Source: Marinilongibacter aquaticus
GTDB taxonomy: Bacteria > Bacteroidota > Bacteroidia > Cytophagales > Spirosomataceae
Direction: 5' to 3'
Assembly (NCBI RefSeq): GCF_020149935.1
Contig: NZ_CP083757.1
Span: forward strand, 4,303,501 to 4,367,500
DNA: 64,000 nucleotides
The notes beneath the pieces were generated by a model. It ran no database searches, was not told the DNA's origin, and was given only the letters and a program-made list of their open reading frames with translations. Made by a program: the position numbers and the translations under genes. This document shows, in pieces, positions 44,033 to 52,280 of this stretch; the stretch's first letter is position 1; every line of letters begins with the position of its first letter.

Positions 44033-44161
44033 GGCAATTTCACTTAAGAAAATACTTTTATAGCGGTGGATAGTCTCGGTTTGCAGCCTTTCAGGGTGCC
44101 ATATTCGCAATTTTCGGCAGGAAATCCAGAAAAAAAGTCAATTTATTTCACATATATGGGA

Positions 44162-44191
44162 ATTATTTTTTAATCTTGGTTAAAAAATAAT
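44162..44191. promoter_or_regulatory. 12-bp perfect palindrome overlapping the start of the AOS gene
   Basis: The arms attattttttaa (44162-44173) and ttaaaaaataat (44180-44191) are separated by 6 nt. The right arm includes the first two bases of the ATG at 44190. In DNA this would suit a dimeric repressor such as the TetR protein encoded two genes on. In RNA it would fold into a hairpin that covers the ribosome-binding region. A second in-frame ATG at 44196 lies just outside the arm. The sequence is observed; the role is inferred. Confidence 0.5.
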
Positions 44192-45485
44192 GGCTATGAG
44201 CAAAAATTACACCTTCCTGAGCCTAAGGGACTTTGAGTATATCCCCGGGGCAAACATTAACAAGCGGGCCGTTGCCACCGGCGAATATCTGGACGCTCTG
44301 GAATCGGCCCGCATGTTGAACTATCGCCTTCCTTCCCTTTCCGGTTGCGGCCCCGTACTCTGCCTGGCCGATCATGGGCACATACAGAAAGGGGAATACG
44401 TGAGCTTCGTCAGCAACGACTATCTTGGCTTCACACAGCACCCCCTGATCAAGCAGACCGCTCTGGGTGCCATAGAGAGTTACGGCACCGGTGCCGGGGC
44501 TTCCCCCCTTATCGGAGGATACTACGATTTCCACCGGCAGATAGAAGAGGGGCTTGCCCAGTTCTTCCACCGGCCCCAAGGTTCGGCCCTGATCTATACC
44601 ACCGGATACACGGCAAACAGTGCCACTTTGCTGAGTCTGCTCAACAAGGATGATATTGCCATTGTGGATATGGCCGTGCATACCAGTGTCTACGAGGGCA
44701 TTGGCACCACCAATACCAAGCGGTTCCCGCACAATGACCTGCAGAGCCTGGAAAGGGTGCTGCAGAGCACGGCCAACCGGTACACGACCCGTTTGGTCAT
44801 AGTGGACGGCGTGTATTCTCAGGACGGTGACATCGCCCCCCTGCGGGAAATATTATCACTGTGCCGAAGTTATGGAGCCCTTATCATGGTCGACGATGCC
44901 CATGGCATAGGCGTGCTCGGCAAGACGGGACGGGGTGCACTTGAACTCTTCGGCCTTCTGGGTCAGGCCGACTTCATTACCGGAACCTTCAGCAAGACAT
45001 TTGCCTACGTTGGGGGCTATGTGATTGCCGATCCCAAAGTGATCCGCTACCTTCAGTACCAATCCCGTCAATATGCGTTCTCGGCCTCGGCACCCCCTTC
45101 GGTGCTTGTGGTAGGCAAGGCCCTTGAATTGATCGGCCGGGAGCCGCATTGGAGACAGAGACTCTGGGAGAATATCGAATATTTCAAAAATGGCCTGGAA
45201 ATCCTTAAACTGGACATGGGCACCACCCAGTCGGCCATCATTCCGGTCAAGATTGGTGACCGTCAGAAAACCCTGGATCTGGGGCGGATACTGCTGGAGA
45301 ACGGAATATACACCAACCCAATTACCTATCCCGCGGTTTCGCTCAAAGATGCCCGCATCAGAATGAGCGTGATCGCCACGCACACCCGCTCCCATCTGGA
45401 CAAAGCCTTGAATGTGTTTGAATATGCAGCCAAAAAGTTGAATATTACAGGTCTTAGTACCTGGTCACATGAAAAACGAACGTAA
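44190..45485 (+). CDS. Alpha-oxoamine synthase (PLP enzyme, serine-palmitoyltransferase/KBL/BioF family)
   Basis: A 431-residue fold-type I PLP enzyme. It condenses an amino acid with an acyl-CoA, releasing CO2 and CoA. Visible motifs are VSNDYLGF, YGTGAGASPLIGG, the PLP-stacking His region AVHTSVYEG (His about 164), IMVDDAHGIGVLGKTGRG (Asp235, His238), and TGTFSKTFAYVGGYV with Schiff-base Lys269. The FSKTFAYVGGYV form is closer to serine palmitoyltransferase and related lipid or signal synthases than to BioF or KBL, but the substrate is not determined. The first 70 residues are an extra N-terminal extension. The next gene, a TetR regulator, overlaps it by 17 nt, and RteC and mobilization genes follow, so it may be cargo or a regulatory-signal enzyme of the mobile element. 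Confidence 0.88.
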   Translation: MAMSKNYTFLSLRDFEYIPGANINKRAVATGEYLDALESARMLNYRLPSLSGCGPVLCLADHGHIQKGEYVSFVSNDYLGFTQHPLIKQTALGAIESYGTGAGASPLIGGYYDFHRQIEEGLAQFFHRPQGSALIYTTGYTANSATLLSLLNKDDIAIVDMAVHTSVYEGIGTTNTKRFPHNDLQSLERVLQSTANRYTTRLVIVDGVYSQDGDIAPLREILSLCRSYGALIMVDDAHGIGVLGKTGRGALELFGLLGQADFITGTFSKTFAYVGGYVIADPKVIRYLQYQSRQYAFSASAPPSVLVVGKALELIGREPHWRQRLWENIEYFKNGLEILKLDMGTTQSAIIPVKIGDRQKTLDLGRILLENGIYTNPITYPAVSLKDARIRMSVIATHTRSHLDKALNVFEYAAKKLNITGLSTWSHEKRT

Positions 45486-46113
45486 GATTACGCAAGGGCC
45501 TATTCGCGAGAAAGCCAGAACAATGAAGAAACTGGTCAATGCGGTAGGCTCCATCCTTAGGAAAAACGGATACACCGGACTGTCGGGCTACGCCATAGCC
45601 AAACACGCCAAAGTGGACAGGAAACTCATTTATGCCTATTTCGGCTCGGTTGACAAATTGATAGAGGCCTACATTAAAAAAACGGATTTCTGGACACCGG
45701 ATACGAATGCCCAAGTGAAGGAAATACTGGAAAACCCACGTAAAAGGGGGGCCGAAGACCTCAAGGCACTGCTGATAAATCAAATGAGGGCCGTACACGG
45801 CAATCGTGACCTGCAGCAGACCCTCCTGTGGGAATTGGCCGAGAAAAACAAGGTACTCACTAGGGTATCGGAAGAGAGGGAGTTCCTGGGAGAACGGCTT
45901 TTCCCCTTTATCGAGGATGACTTCAACGATTCGGGCCTTGACCTCAGGGCAATATTGGCCATTCTGATCAGCGGAACTTATTACTCTGCCCTTCACGCGG
46001 CAAATAACGGGTCGACTTTCTGCGGGATAGACATGAACGGTCCGGAAGGAAAACAAAGATTTGAAAACGCTCTCAGGCAAATGGTCGAATTGTGCTATGA
46101 AAAAGTAAAATAG
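45469..46113 (+). CDS. TetR/AcrR-family transcriptional regulator
   Basis: 214 residues. The N-terminal HTH spans about 20-65 (GSILRKNGYTGLSGYAIAKH, VDRKLIYAYFGSVDKLIEAY), and an all-helical ligand-binding domain follows. The start lies within the last codons of the oxoamine synthase gene (17-nt overlap), which implies coupled translation. TetR proteins usually repress their own operon; the palindrome at 44162-44191 is a candidate site. The ligand could be the product of the synthase, which is speculation. Confidence 0.88.
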   Translation: MKNERKITQGPIREKARTMKKLVNAVGSILRKNGYTGLSGYAIAKHAKVDRKLIYAYFGSVDKLIEAYIKKTDFWTPDTNAQVKEILENPRKRGAEDLKALLINQMRAVHGNRDLQQTLLWELAEKNKVLTRVSEEREFLGERLFPFIEDDFNDSGLDLRAILAILISGTYYSALHAANNGSTFCGIDMNGPEGKQRFENALRQMVELCYEKVK

Positions 46114-46166
46114 TCAGGGTCCATTGCCGGAGAGACACAGGGATTGGCATTAAGCATCCGGTGACT

Positions 46167-47363
46167 ATGAACGCTTCCGACAATACTTATCTACTCGAAT
46201 GGATCGATCTGCTCGTCTCCCGGTTTTCGGCCGCCGAAAAATCGGACTTGGTTGGCATGGGCCAGGATTCGACCGACAGCCTTTTGGTCAGGATACGTCA
46301 GGAAACCCAAGACCTCAAGTCACGGATATCCCATAGGTTTTTCTCGCTGGGCAAACAGGGGCACCGCAACTTCTTTATCCGGAAATACCATGCGACATTG
46401 ACCGTCCTGCTGGCCAAGGTCATGGTCCGCGAAAAAAACATACCCGAGGGGCTCAAGGCCCTGTTGGACGGTCTGCAGGCTTGCCTTGAAGAGCTGATCA
46501 CGTATATAGGAAACAGGTATGCGGAGCATCTGAGCATGGAGGAGCAGGTTTCGGCAAGTGCTCGGACCGGATTCCAGAAGGGGCTCAGAAAGCATATCTC
46601 GGACTTAAGGACAAGGTTCGAGGGCAGTCACCATCCGGCACTGGCCCTGATCTTCAAGCATCTGGAGCGTTTGGCCGGAGCCCATTTCGGACCGCAGCGG
46701 ATAAGTTACCGCACGGTGTCCTATACCGATTTGCTGGTCGCTGAACTGAAGGATGTGGCCCTGTGGACGACGGACGGCCAGGGACTGCACCAACTGGACA
46801 AAGTGCTGATATACCTCAATTTCAACAGCAAGGCCTACATCAGGTATCTTTTGGGGCAGCTTGACGGGAAAGTGGCCGCAGCACAGGACACGGAAGGCAA
46901 GCTCAGGGGCCTGAAACTTCACCTCAAAGCCGTCAGGCAGATACACCCGCGGCCCAAGTCGACCTTCAACCCGCAATTCCCCCATCTCCACCCGCTGGTC
47001 TGCAACTGGCTGCAGCAGGAGATCGAATATTACAGTGACGTACTGCAATGGAGGGCCCTTGGGCCCGTGGAAGGTCGGGGCGGCGGGCCTTCGGGGCTCA
47101 AAGACCCAAAGCCTAAGGTGCTTTGCAACCTTTCGACCGACCAGATCGCATTGATCCTTCGGTCGGCCGACGAGGCCAAAGTTCTCGAGGCCAGTTCCAT
47201 GAGCATGGTCTTCAAGACAATTGTCCCTTTCCTGCGTACACCCAGGAGAAAGGAGCTTTCCCACAATGGCGTCAGGAGCCGGATGTACAATGTCGAGGAG
47301 GGGGACAAGGAAGTGGCCATCAAGACCTTGGAGCGTATGATCATGAAAATACGCGAATATTGA
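46167..47363 (+). CDS. RteC-domain protein (conjugative/mobilizable element regulator)
   Basis: About 398 residues from the ATG at 46167 (GTG at 46161 also possible). The helical N-terminal part is followed by RteC-like segments: LDKVLIYLNFNSKAYIRYLL, LVCNWLQQEIEYYSDVL, CNLSTDQIALILRSADEAKV and a C-terminal winged-helix-like end (LSHNGVRSRMYNVEEGDKEV). RteC is the CTnDOT protein that activates excision genes. RteC-domain proteins are widespread in Bacteroidota mobile elements, and the mob genes that begin 197 nt later fit that. I infer control of excision or transfer of the local element. Confidence 0.8.
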   Translation: MNASDNTYLLEWIDLLVSRFSAAEKSDLVGMGQDSTDSLLVRIRQETQDLKSRISHRFFSLGKQGHRNFFIRKYHATLTVLLAKVMVREKNIPEGLKALLDGLQACLEELITYIGNRYAEHLSMEEQVSASARTGFQKGLRKHISDLRTRFEGSHHPALALIFKHLERLAGAHFGPQRISYRTVSYTDLLVAELKDVALWTTDGQGLHQLDKVLIYLNFNSKAYIRYLLGQLDGKVAAAQDTEGKLRGLKLHLKAVRQIHPRPKSTFNPQFPHLHPLVCNWLQQEIEYYSDVLQWRALGPVEGRGGGPSGLKDPKPKVLCNLSTDQIALILRSADEAKVLEASSMSMVFKTIVPFLRTPRRKELSHNGVRSRMYNVEEGDKEVAIKTLERMIMKIREY

Positions 47364-47560
47364 AGGCCGAAGCATGTTAAGGCCGGACTGTTTTCGCAGG
47401 CCCTTCAAAATATGTTTGGGGACGGGTTTTGCCAACGGGTTTCCCTATTTTTACCCTTGGGCCCTTTGAATGGAGGGGGATGGTCTGGTAGCGGTTCACC
47501 TGCGGCAGATTGGGTTTCTGAATCGAGCCCAGGGGGATAATTTGGCAAAATGATAATGAG
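47364..47560. promoter_or_regulatory. Intergenic region before the mob operon, candidate oriT
   Basis: 197 nt between the RteC gene and the mob genes. In many mobilizable elements oriT lies directly upstream of the relaxosome genes. The region contains several G/C-rich short inverted pieces (for example tgggtttctgaatcgagccca near 47500) but no repeat strong enough to define a nick site. Position is the main evidence. Confidence 0.3.
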
Positions 47561-47950
47561 ATGAAAGAAAAGAAACCAAACAGGACACGTTCTGTCGGTG
47601 TTCGCCTGACCCCAGAGGAATATGCCGAAATCGAAAGCGGGTGGCGGGCCAGTACCTGCCGCAAATTGAGCGAATACCTGCGAAGCAGCCTTTTTGAAAG
47701 GCCGGTGGTCACCGCCTATCGGAACGGTTCGGCCGATGATTTTATTGAAGAGATGGGCAGGTTGCGAATGGAATTGAACCGCTTGGGCAACAATTTCAAC
47801 CAGACCGTTAAAAAACTCCACGGGATCGGCGGGCTTGCTGAATTCAGGAACTGGTGCACCCTTTGGGAAAGGGAAAAGCATTCCCTTTTTGATAAGGTGG
47901 AAGAGATCAAGGAGCAGATCCGAAAATTCACGGTGGCATGGTTGCAGTGA
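47561..47950 (+). CDS. MobC-like relaxosome accessory protein
   Basis: A 129-residue protein. The N-terminus is a ribbon-helix-helix-type DNA-binding segment (RTRSVGVRLTPEEYAEIESG), followed by RKLSEYLRSSLFERP and the MobC-type helix RLRMELNRLGNNFNQTVKKL. Such proteins bind oriT and help the relaxase open the strands. It overlaps the relaxase gene by 13 nt, the usual order in Bacteroidota mobilization operons. Confidence 0.85.
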   Translation: MKEKKPNRTRSVGVRLTPEEYAEIESGWRASTCRKLSEYLRSSLFERPVVTAYRNGSADDFIEEMGRLRMELNRLGNNFNQTVKKLHGIGGLAEFRNWCTLWEREKHSLFDKVEEIKEQIRKFTVAWLQ

Positions 47951-49206
47951 TCAAAACGGGTTATTCGATTCACCGTATGCTGTCCTACAACGAAAACAAG
48001 GTCCGGCAGGGACTTGCCGACTGCATTGGTGCGGGGAACTATCCGCTGGATCCTGTCTATATGGATTTTGGCATGAAGATTGCACGGTTTCTGAAACGTA
48101 TGGAACTGAACGGAACGGCAAGAAGGACCAGTGTGCACGTCTCGCTGAATTTCGATGTCTCCGAAAGTCACTTTTCGGATGTCAAAATGCTGGAAATAGC
48201 CGAGGGCTATCTTCAAAGGATAGGCTTCGGGGAGCAGCCCTACCTGGTCTATCGGCACAATGACGCGGGGCATCCCCACGTGCATTTGGTGACTACGAAT
48301 ATCGGGACGGACGGCAGGCGGATCGACCTGCACCATTTGGCGATACGCAAGTCGGAACCGGCCCGTAAGGCCCTGGAAGAAGAGTTTGGACTGGTCCGTG
48401 CCCAAGTCTCTGAATCCCTTGGGGCACAAAGGTCCCGGCAGGTGCCGCCCATCCCGGCCAAATATGGAAAATCACAGACCAAAAGAACCATACAGAATAT
48501 TCTGGATGCCGTGATCCCGCACTACAGGTATTCCAGTTTGCCCGAGCTAAATGCCGTGCTTTCCCTTTACAATGTAAGGGCCGAAAGGGGGATGGAAAAT
48601 TCCAGGGTGTACCGGACCGGAGGCCTTTTTTACAGGGTTCTGGATTCGGGAGGGGACAGTGTGGGTGTCCCACTCAAGGCTAGCCTTTTCTACAACAAGC
48701 CCACACTGCGGTACCTTGAGATGAAATTCGCAGTGAACGCATCCAAAAGGAAGCCCTTTGGGAAACGGATAAGAAATGAAATAGACAGGGCCCTGCTGTC
48801 AGGGGAAGTGTCCATGCAGGGTTTGGAAAGGATTCTGGCCGAGAAAGCGATTGCTTTGGTCAAAAGGCACGGCACGAACGGGGTGCTGTACGGCATTACC
48901 TATGTGGACCACAGGACAAAATGCGTCTTCAAGGGCAGTGACCTGGGGAAGGCCTTCTCGGCAGGGGCACTGATGGGCAGGTGCTCGCCTGCCAGCCCTT
49001 CCGACGGCGGTTTCGGGTGGCCTTTCACCGGGGGTGGCACTCAAGGTGAATATGTCAGCCGAGTGCCAGATGTACCGGCTGGATTGGCGGGCCGAAAGGA
49101 AGGTGTTTTAGAGGTTTTGGCCAGGGCTGAACAAGTCCCGGAGCCTCCGCCTGCCCAGTTCAGGAGGAAAAGGAAAAAAAGGACGAGAAGTAAGTTCAAA
49201 GGTTGA
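47938..49206 (+). CDS. Relaxase/mobilization nuclease (MOBP-like)
   Basis: A 422-residue relaxase. The N-terminal 250 residues hold the nuclease: the candidate catalytic Tyr region is near the start (TGYSIHRMLSYNENK), and the metal-binding three-His motif is clear in YRHNDAGHPHVHLVTTN (His112, 114, 116). The C-terminal part is basic and ends in an Arg/Lys-rich tail (FRRKRKKRTRSKFKG). It nicks oriT and carries the strand to the recipient. It overlaps the upstream MobC-like gene and the downstream coupling-protein gene, so the three form one operon. Confidence 0.9.
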   Translation: MVAVIKTGYSIHRMLSYNENKVRQGLADCIGAGNYPLDPVYMDFGMKIARFLKRMELNGTARRTSVHVSLNFDVSESHFSDVKMLEIAEGYLQRIGFGEQPYLVYRHNDAGHPHVHLVTTNIGTDGRRIDLHHLAIRKSEPARKALEEEFGLVRAQVSESLGAQRSRQVPPIPAKYGKSQTKRTIQNILDAVIPHYRYSSLPELNAVLSLYNVRAERGMENSRVYRTGGLFYRVLDSGGDSVGVPLKASLFYNKPTLRYLEMKFAVNASKRKPFGKRIRNEIDRALLSGEVSMQGLERILAEKAIALVKRHGTNGVLYGITYVDHRTKCVFKGSDLGKAFSAGALMGRCSPASPSDGGFGWPFTGGGTQGEYVSRVPDVPAGLAGRKEGVLEVLARAEQVPEPPPAQFRRKRKKRTRSKFKG

Positions 49207-51209
49207 GAATAGGGATTGCGGATATGCATACGGGCGAGAATGAACAGGCGTTGAGGAAAGTGCTGGACATGACCAGATTGATGGCCGTGGCTGTCCTGCT
49301 TTTGCATTTCTATTATTGCTGCTACGGGGCTTTCCAGGTTTGGGCATTGAGCAGTGCCTTTTCTGACCGCATCTTGGCCAATATCCACAGTACCGGACTT
49401 TTTGACGGTTTTCACAGGGCCAAGCTGATAGCCCTGGCCCTCTTGCTCACCTCCCTTTTGGGGGCTAAAGGGAAAAGGGATGGGAAACTGAAAGTCCGGA
49501 GAGCCCTGGTCTATCTGTTTTCTGGGCTGTTCATCTATTTCGCCAGTTTCCTTTGCCTGAAGCTTTACGTACCGCTCATCGGGGAGGCCATCCTGTACAT
49601 GGCACTGACCTCGATGGGCTTCCTCCTCGTGCTCAAGGGAGGGGTTCTGTTTTCAAGGATAGTTTGGGACAGCTTGAAGGGCATGGATATTTTCAATCGG
49701 GAGAACGAGACCTTTCCCCAAGAGGAAAGGCTGCTGGAAAACGAGTATTCCGTCAACCTGCCGGCCGTCTACAGGTTAAGGCTCAAGCAGAGGAAAAGCT
49801 GGATCAATATCATTAACCCCTTCCGGGGGATTCTTGTGCTGGGAACGCCCGGTTCGGGCAAATCGTACTTTGTGATACGGCATGTCATCACCCAGCATAT
49901 CCGCAAGGGCTTTGCGATGTTCGTGTACGATTTCAAGTTTGATGACCTGTCCAAGATAGTTTACAATACATGGTTAAGGTACCGGCACCTTTACCCAAGG
50001 GCTCCGGGGTTCTACGTCATCGATTTCGATGACCTGGCACGCAGCCACAGGTGCAACCCACTTGAACCCTCGGCGATGACCGACATCACCGATGCGGCCG
50101 AAAGTGCACGGACGATATTGATGGGGCTGAACCGTGAGTGGATAAGGCGTCAAGGCGATTTTTTCGTCGAATCGCCAATCAATTTCCTGACTGCCGTGAT
50201 CTGGTACCTGAAAAAATACAGGGATGGGGAATTCTGTACCCTGCCCCATGTGATCGAGTTGATGCAGATGGACTATGACAGCCTTTTCACCCTTTTGCGG
50301 TCCGAAAGGGAGATTGAAGTGCTCATCAATCCCTTTGTGAATGCCTATTTGAATGATGTGATGGAGCAGTTGGAGGGGCAGGTGGCCTCGGCCAAAGTGG
50401 CGATGGCCAGGCTTTCTTCTCCCCAACTGTATTATGTCCTTTCCGGCAATGATTTCAATCTGGACATCAACAACCCGGAGGAGCCGAAGATAGTCTGCAT
50501 GGGCAACAATCCTCAGAAAATACAGATCTACGGAGCTGTATTGTCGCTGTATGTGAACCGCTTGGTGAAATTGGTCAACCAAAGGGGAAAGCTGAAATGC
50601 AGCCTGATCTTTGATGAGTTTCCCACAATCTATCTCAACAACATGGACGGTCTGATTGCCACGGCCCGCAGCAACAAAGTTTCGACCTGTCTGGGCATAC
50701 AGGATTTCAGTCAGCTCCGGAAGGATTACGGACGTGAACAGGCCGAAGTGATCATGAATATCACAGGGAATCTGATAAGTGGTCAGGTAATGGGAGATTC
50801 GGCCAAGCAATTGTCCGAACGCTTCGGGAAAATCATGCAGGACAGGGAAAGCTATTCGATAAACAGGAGCGATACGTCCATCAGCCGTTCCCGGCAGTTG
50901 GAAATGGCCATACCCCCATCTAATATATCAGGCCTTAGTTCGGGCGAATTCGTGGGCATGGTGGCCGACAACCCGGATTGTAAAATCGGGCTTAAGGCTT
51001 TCCATTGCCAGATCGTCAATGACCACAGGGCACTGAAGTCGGAAGAGGAGGGCTACAGAGAGATGGAAGTGGTCCGGAAATTGGACGCGTCCATGGTTGG
51101 ACGGAATTACCTACAGATAAAGCAGGATGTGCAGGACATTGTGCAGTCGGAAATCGAACGTTTGCTGAACGATCCGGGCATGAGGCACTTGGTACTTAAG
51201 AAAACCTGA
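49203..51209 (+). CDS. VirD4/TraG-type coupling protein (Bacteroidota MobC/TraG-like)
   Basis: 668 residues starting at TTG 49203, or 661 from the ATG at 49224. The N-terminal 150 residues contain about four membrane helices. The P-loop GTPGSGKS lies at 214-221 and Walker B in SLIFDEFPTIYLNN near 466. The sequence ARSNKVSTCLGIQDFSQLRK and the RFGKIMQDRESYS region fit the TraD/VirD4 ATPase that links the relaxosome to a type IV secretion channel. No T4SS channel genes are in the window, so the element is probably mobilizable rather than self-transmissible. The start overlaps the relaxase stop. Confidence 0.88.
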   Translation: MRIGIADMHTGENEQALRKVLDMTRLMAVAVLLLHFYYCCYGAFQVWALSSAFSDRILANIHSTGLFDGFHRAKLIALALLLTSLLGAKGKRDGKLKVRRALVYLFSGLFIYFASFLCLKLYVPLIGEAILYMALTSMGFLLVLKGGVLFSRIVWDSLKGMDIFNRENETFPQEERLLENEYSVNLPAVYRLRLKQRKSWINIINPFRGILVLGTPGSGKSYFVIRHVITQHIRKGFAMFVYDFKFDDLSKIVYNTWLRYRHLYPRAPGFYVIDFDDLARSHRCNPLEPSAMTDITDAAESARTILMGLNREWIRRQGDFFVESPINFLTAVIWYLKKYRDGEFCTLPHVIELMQMDYDSLFTLLRSEREIEVLINPFVNAYLNDVMEQLEGQVASAKVAMARLSSPQLYYVLSGNDFNLDINNPEEPKIVCMGNNPQKIQIYGAVLSLYVNRLVKLVNQRGKLKCSLIFDEFPTIYLNNMDGLIATARSNKVSTCLGIQDFSQLRKDYGREQAEVIMNITGNLISGQVMGDSAKQLSERFGKIMQDRESYSINRSDTSISRSRQLEMAIPPSNISGLSSGEFVGMVADNPDCKIGLKAFHCQIVNDHRALKSEEEGYREMEVVRKLDASMVGRNYLQIKQDVQDIVQSEIERLLNDPGMRHLVLKKT

Positions 51210-51345
51210 GAGTAAAACAAGGAAGCTCCTGTTCCGCATTTTTGGAAGGAATAAGATGTTAGGGAAGGGATTCCGTTGAGGTTTTGCGTTTACTTTTTGA
51301 TCTTTTATAACACTGTTCAGTGATTGCGAAGGGCAGGGGGCAGGC

Positions 51346-52041
51346 CTAAAGGCAATTAATGAGTTCCTCCATGTACACTTCCAGACTGTGGGAATAGTCT
51401 GGATAATGGTTTTTCACAAAGTCCAGTAGTTCTTCCCTTGTGTCCTCGTTCTCCCAATCCATTACGGAAAAGAGGGGAGCGGCAGCGGGTTCCCTTTGTC
51501 TGCAAAAAGCGTATACTGGAATGGAAGGCGGAGCATAGTGTACGGCATTTTCGGCCAATCTTGCATAAATAGGGGGTTTAAGAGTCGATTGAAGGTCGGT
51601 CAGTACACTTTCTCCGATTTCTGAACGATATCCTTCTCTGAGGATAGCCGAGAGTGAGGGTTGTCCCCTGTCCTCAAAAAATGTCGAGAGGAACGAAAAG
51701 AGTAAAGGTTCCATTTTTGAGAGCAAATCCGTGGCGTAGTACAGGTATTTGGCCTTGAAGGCGTCGAAGTCATAATTGTTCCGTTGTCTTTCCATCATGA
51801 ATTCGAATAGGGCTTTTTCTTTTTTTTCGATTTGCTCCATGATACTTTTGCCCATTTTTCCAGTGGTTGATCGATATCTTTTTTCGCTCAGCAAATCGAA
51901 ATAAGGACTTTTGAAATAACGCGGGTACCTGTTGTGCACCACACGTATGTACAGCGGAGTCTCCTTGCCACCCGCAATGGACACTTTACCAATGCGATCG
52001 TTCGGATAGATCTTGAAGGATATCTTTTTGGTCTTCTCCAT
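51346..52041 (-). CDS. Protein resembling the Arm/N-terminal domain of Bacteroidota tyrosine integrases, without a catalytic domain
   Basis: 231 residues from the ATG at 52041 (a longer frame to 52176 has a low-quality extension). The first 60 residues (TPLYIRVVHNRYPRYFKSPY, FDLLSEKRYRST) resemble the AP2-like arm DNA-binding domain that opens Bacteroidota tyrosine recombinases. The next segment is a helical bundle (FEFMMERQRNNYDFDAFKAK). The catalytic R-H-R-Y domain is missing. It could be an excisionase-like DNA-binding protein, a regulator, or a truncated integrase. It is divergent from the serine recombinase across a short AT-rich spacer. I do not recognise a named family with confidence. 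Confidence 0.55.
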   Translation of the reverse strand: MEKTKKISFKIYPNDRIGKVSIAGGKETPLYIRVVHNRYPRYFKSPYFDLLSEKRYRSTTGKMGKSIMEQIEKKEKALFEFMMERQRNNYDFDAFKAKYLYYATDLLSKMEPLLFSFLSTFFEDRGQPSLSAILREGYRSEIGESVLTDLQSTLKPPIYARLAENAVHYAPPSIPVYAFCRQREPAAAPLFSVMDWENEDTREELLDFVKNHYPDYSHSLEVYMEELINCL

Positions 52042-52202
52042 AGCTTGTTTCAAAAATAGGATAGGATGCGGTGAATTTGAAATGGTATGTTTTTTATTTT
52101 GTATAAATATAACCTTTTTGTTATATTGGGTAGTATTTGCCCGATTGATTTTCAAGGTAGTACAGGAGGATTTCATTGTTAAACATTTAAACCGGATAGG
52201 AG
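52042..52202. promoter_or_regulatory. AT-rich divergent promoter region with an inverted repeat
   Basis: The 161-nt spacer between the leftward integrase-N-like gene and the rightward leader ORF/recombinase is AT-rich in its middle. It contains the inverted repeat aatataac (52106-52113) and gttatatt (52120-52127) with a 6-nt gap. Both genes must be transcribed from here, so a site that balances the two promoters is plausible. No clear TAnnTTTG element was pinned down. Confidence 0.4.
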
Positions 52203-52280
52203 ATGAGTGAATTGGAGAGAGGGTTTCTGGATTTGGTGGCCGTTATTTTGGCCGAGATTGTATTAAACAAAGAGTTATGA
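52203..52280 (+). CDS. 25-residue leader ORF coupled to the serine recombinase
   Basis: ATG at 52203, 25 codons (starting MSELERGFLDLVAVIL, ending LNKEL), stop TGA at 52278-52280 overlapping the recombinase ATG (52277) in an ATGA. The sequence is an amphipathic helix-like peptide with acidic and hydrophobic residues. The exact ATGA overlap suggests translational coupling, so the small ORF is probably translated whether or not the peptide itself has a role. It is below the size usually annotated. Confidence 0.5.
   Translation: MSELERGFLDLVAVILAEIVLNKEL

Noticed and set aside
1-47360. Left end of the integrative element as a second copy of tRNA-Leu or its terminator
   Set aside because: No matching sequence was noticed by eye. 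A proper search could still find a short core repeat.
46605-47435. A 276-codon minus-strand frame opposite RteC
   Set aside because: Antisense shadow; the plus-strand RteC pattern is convincing.
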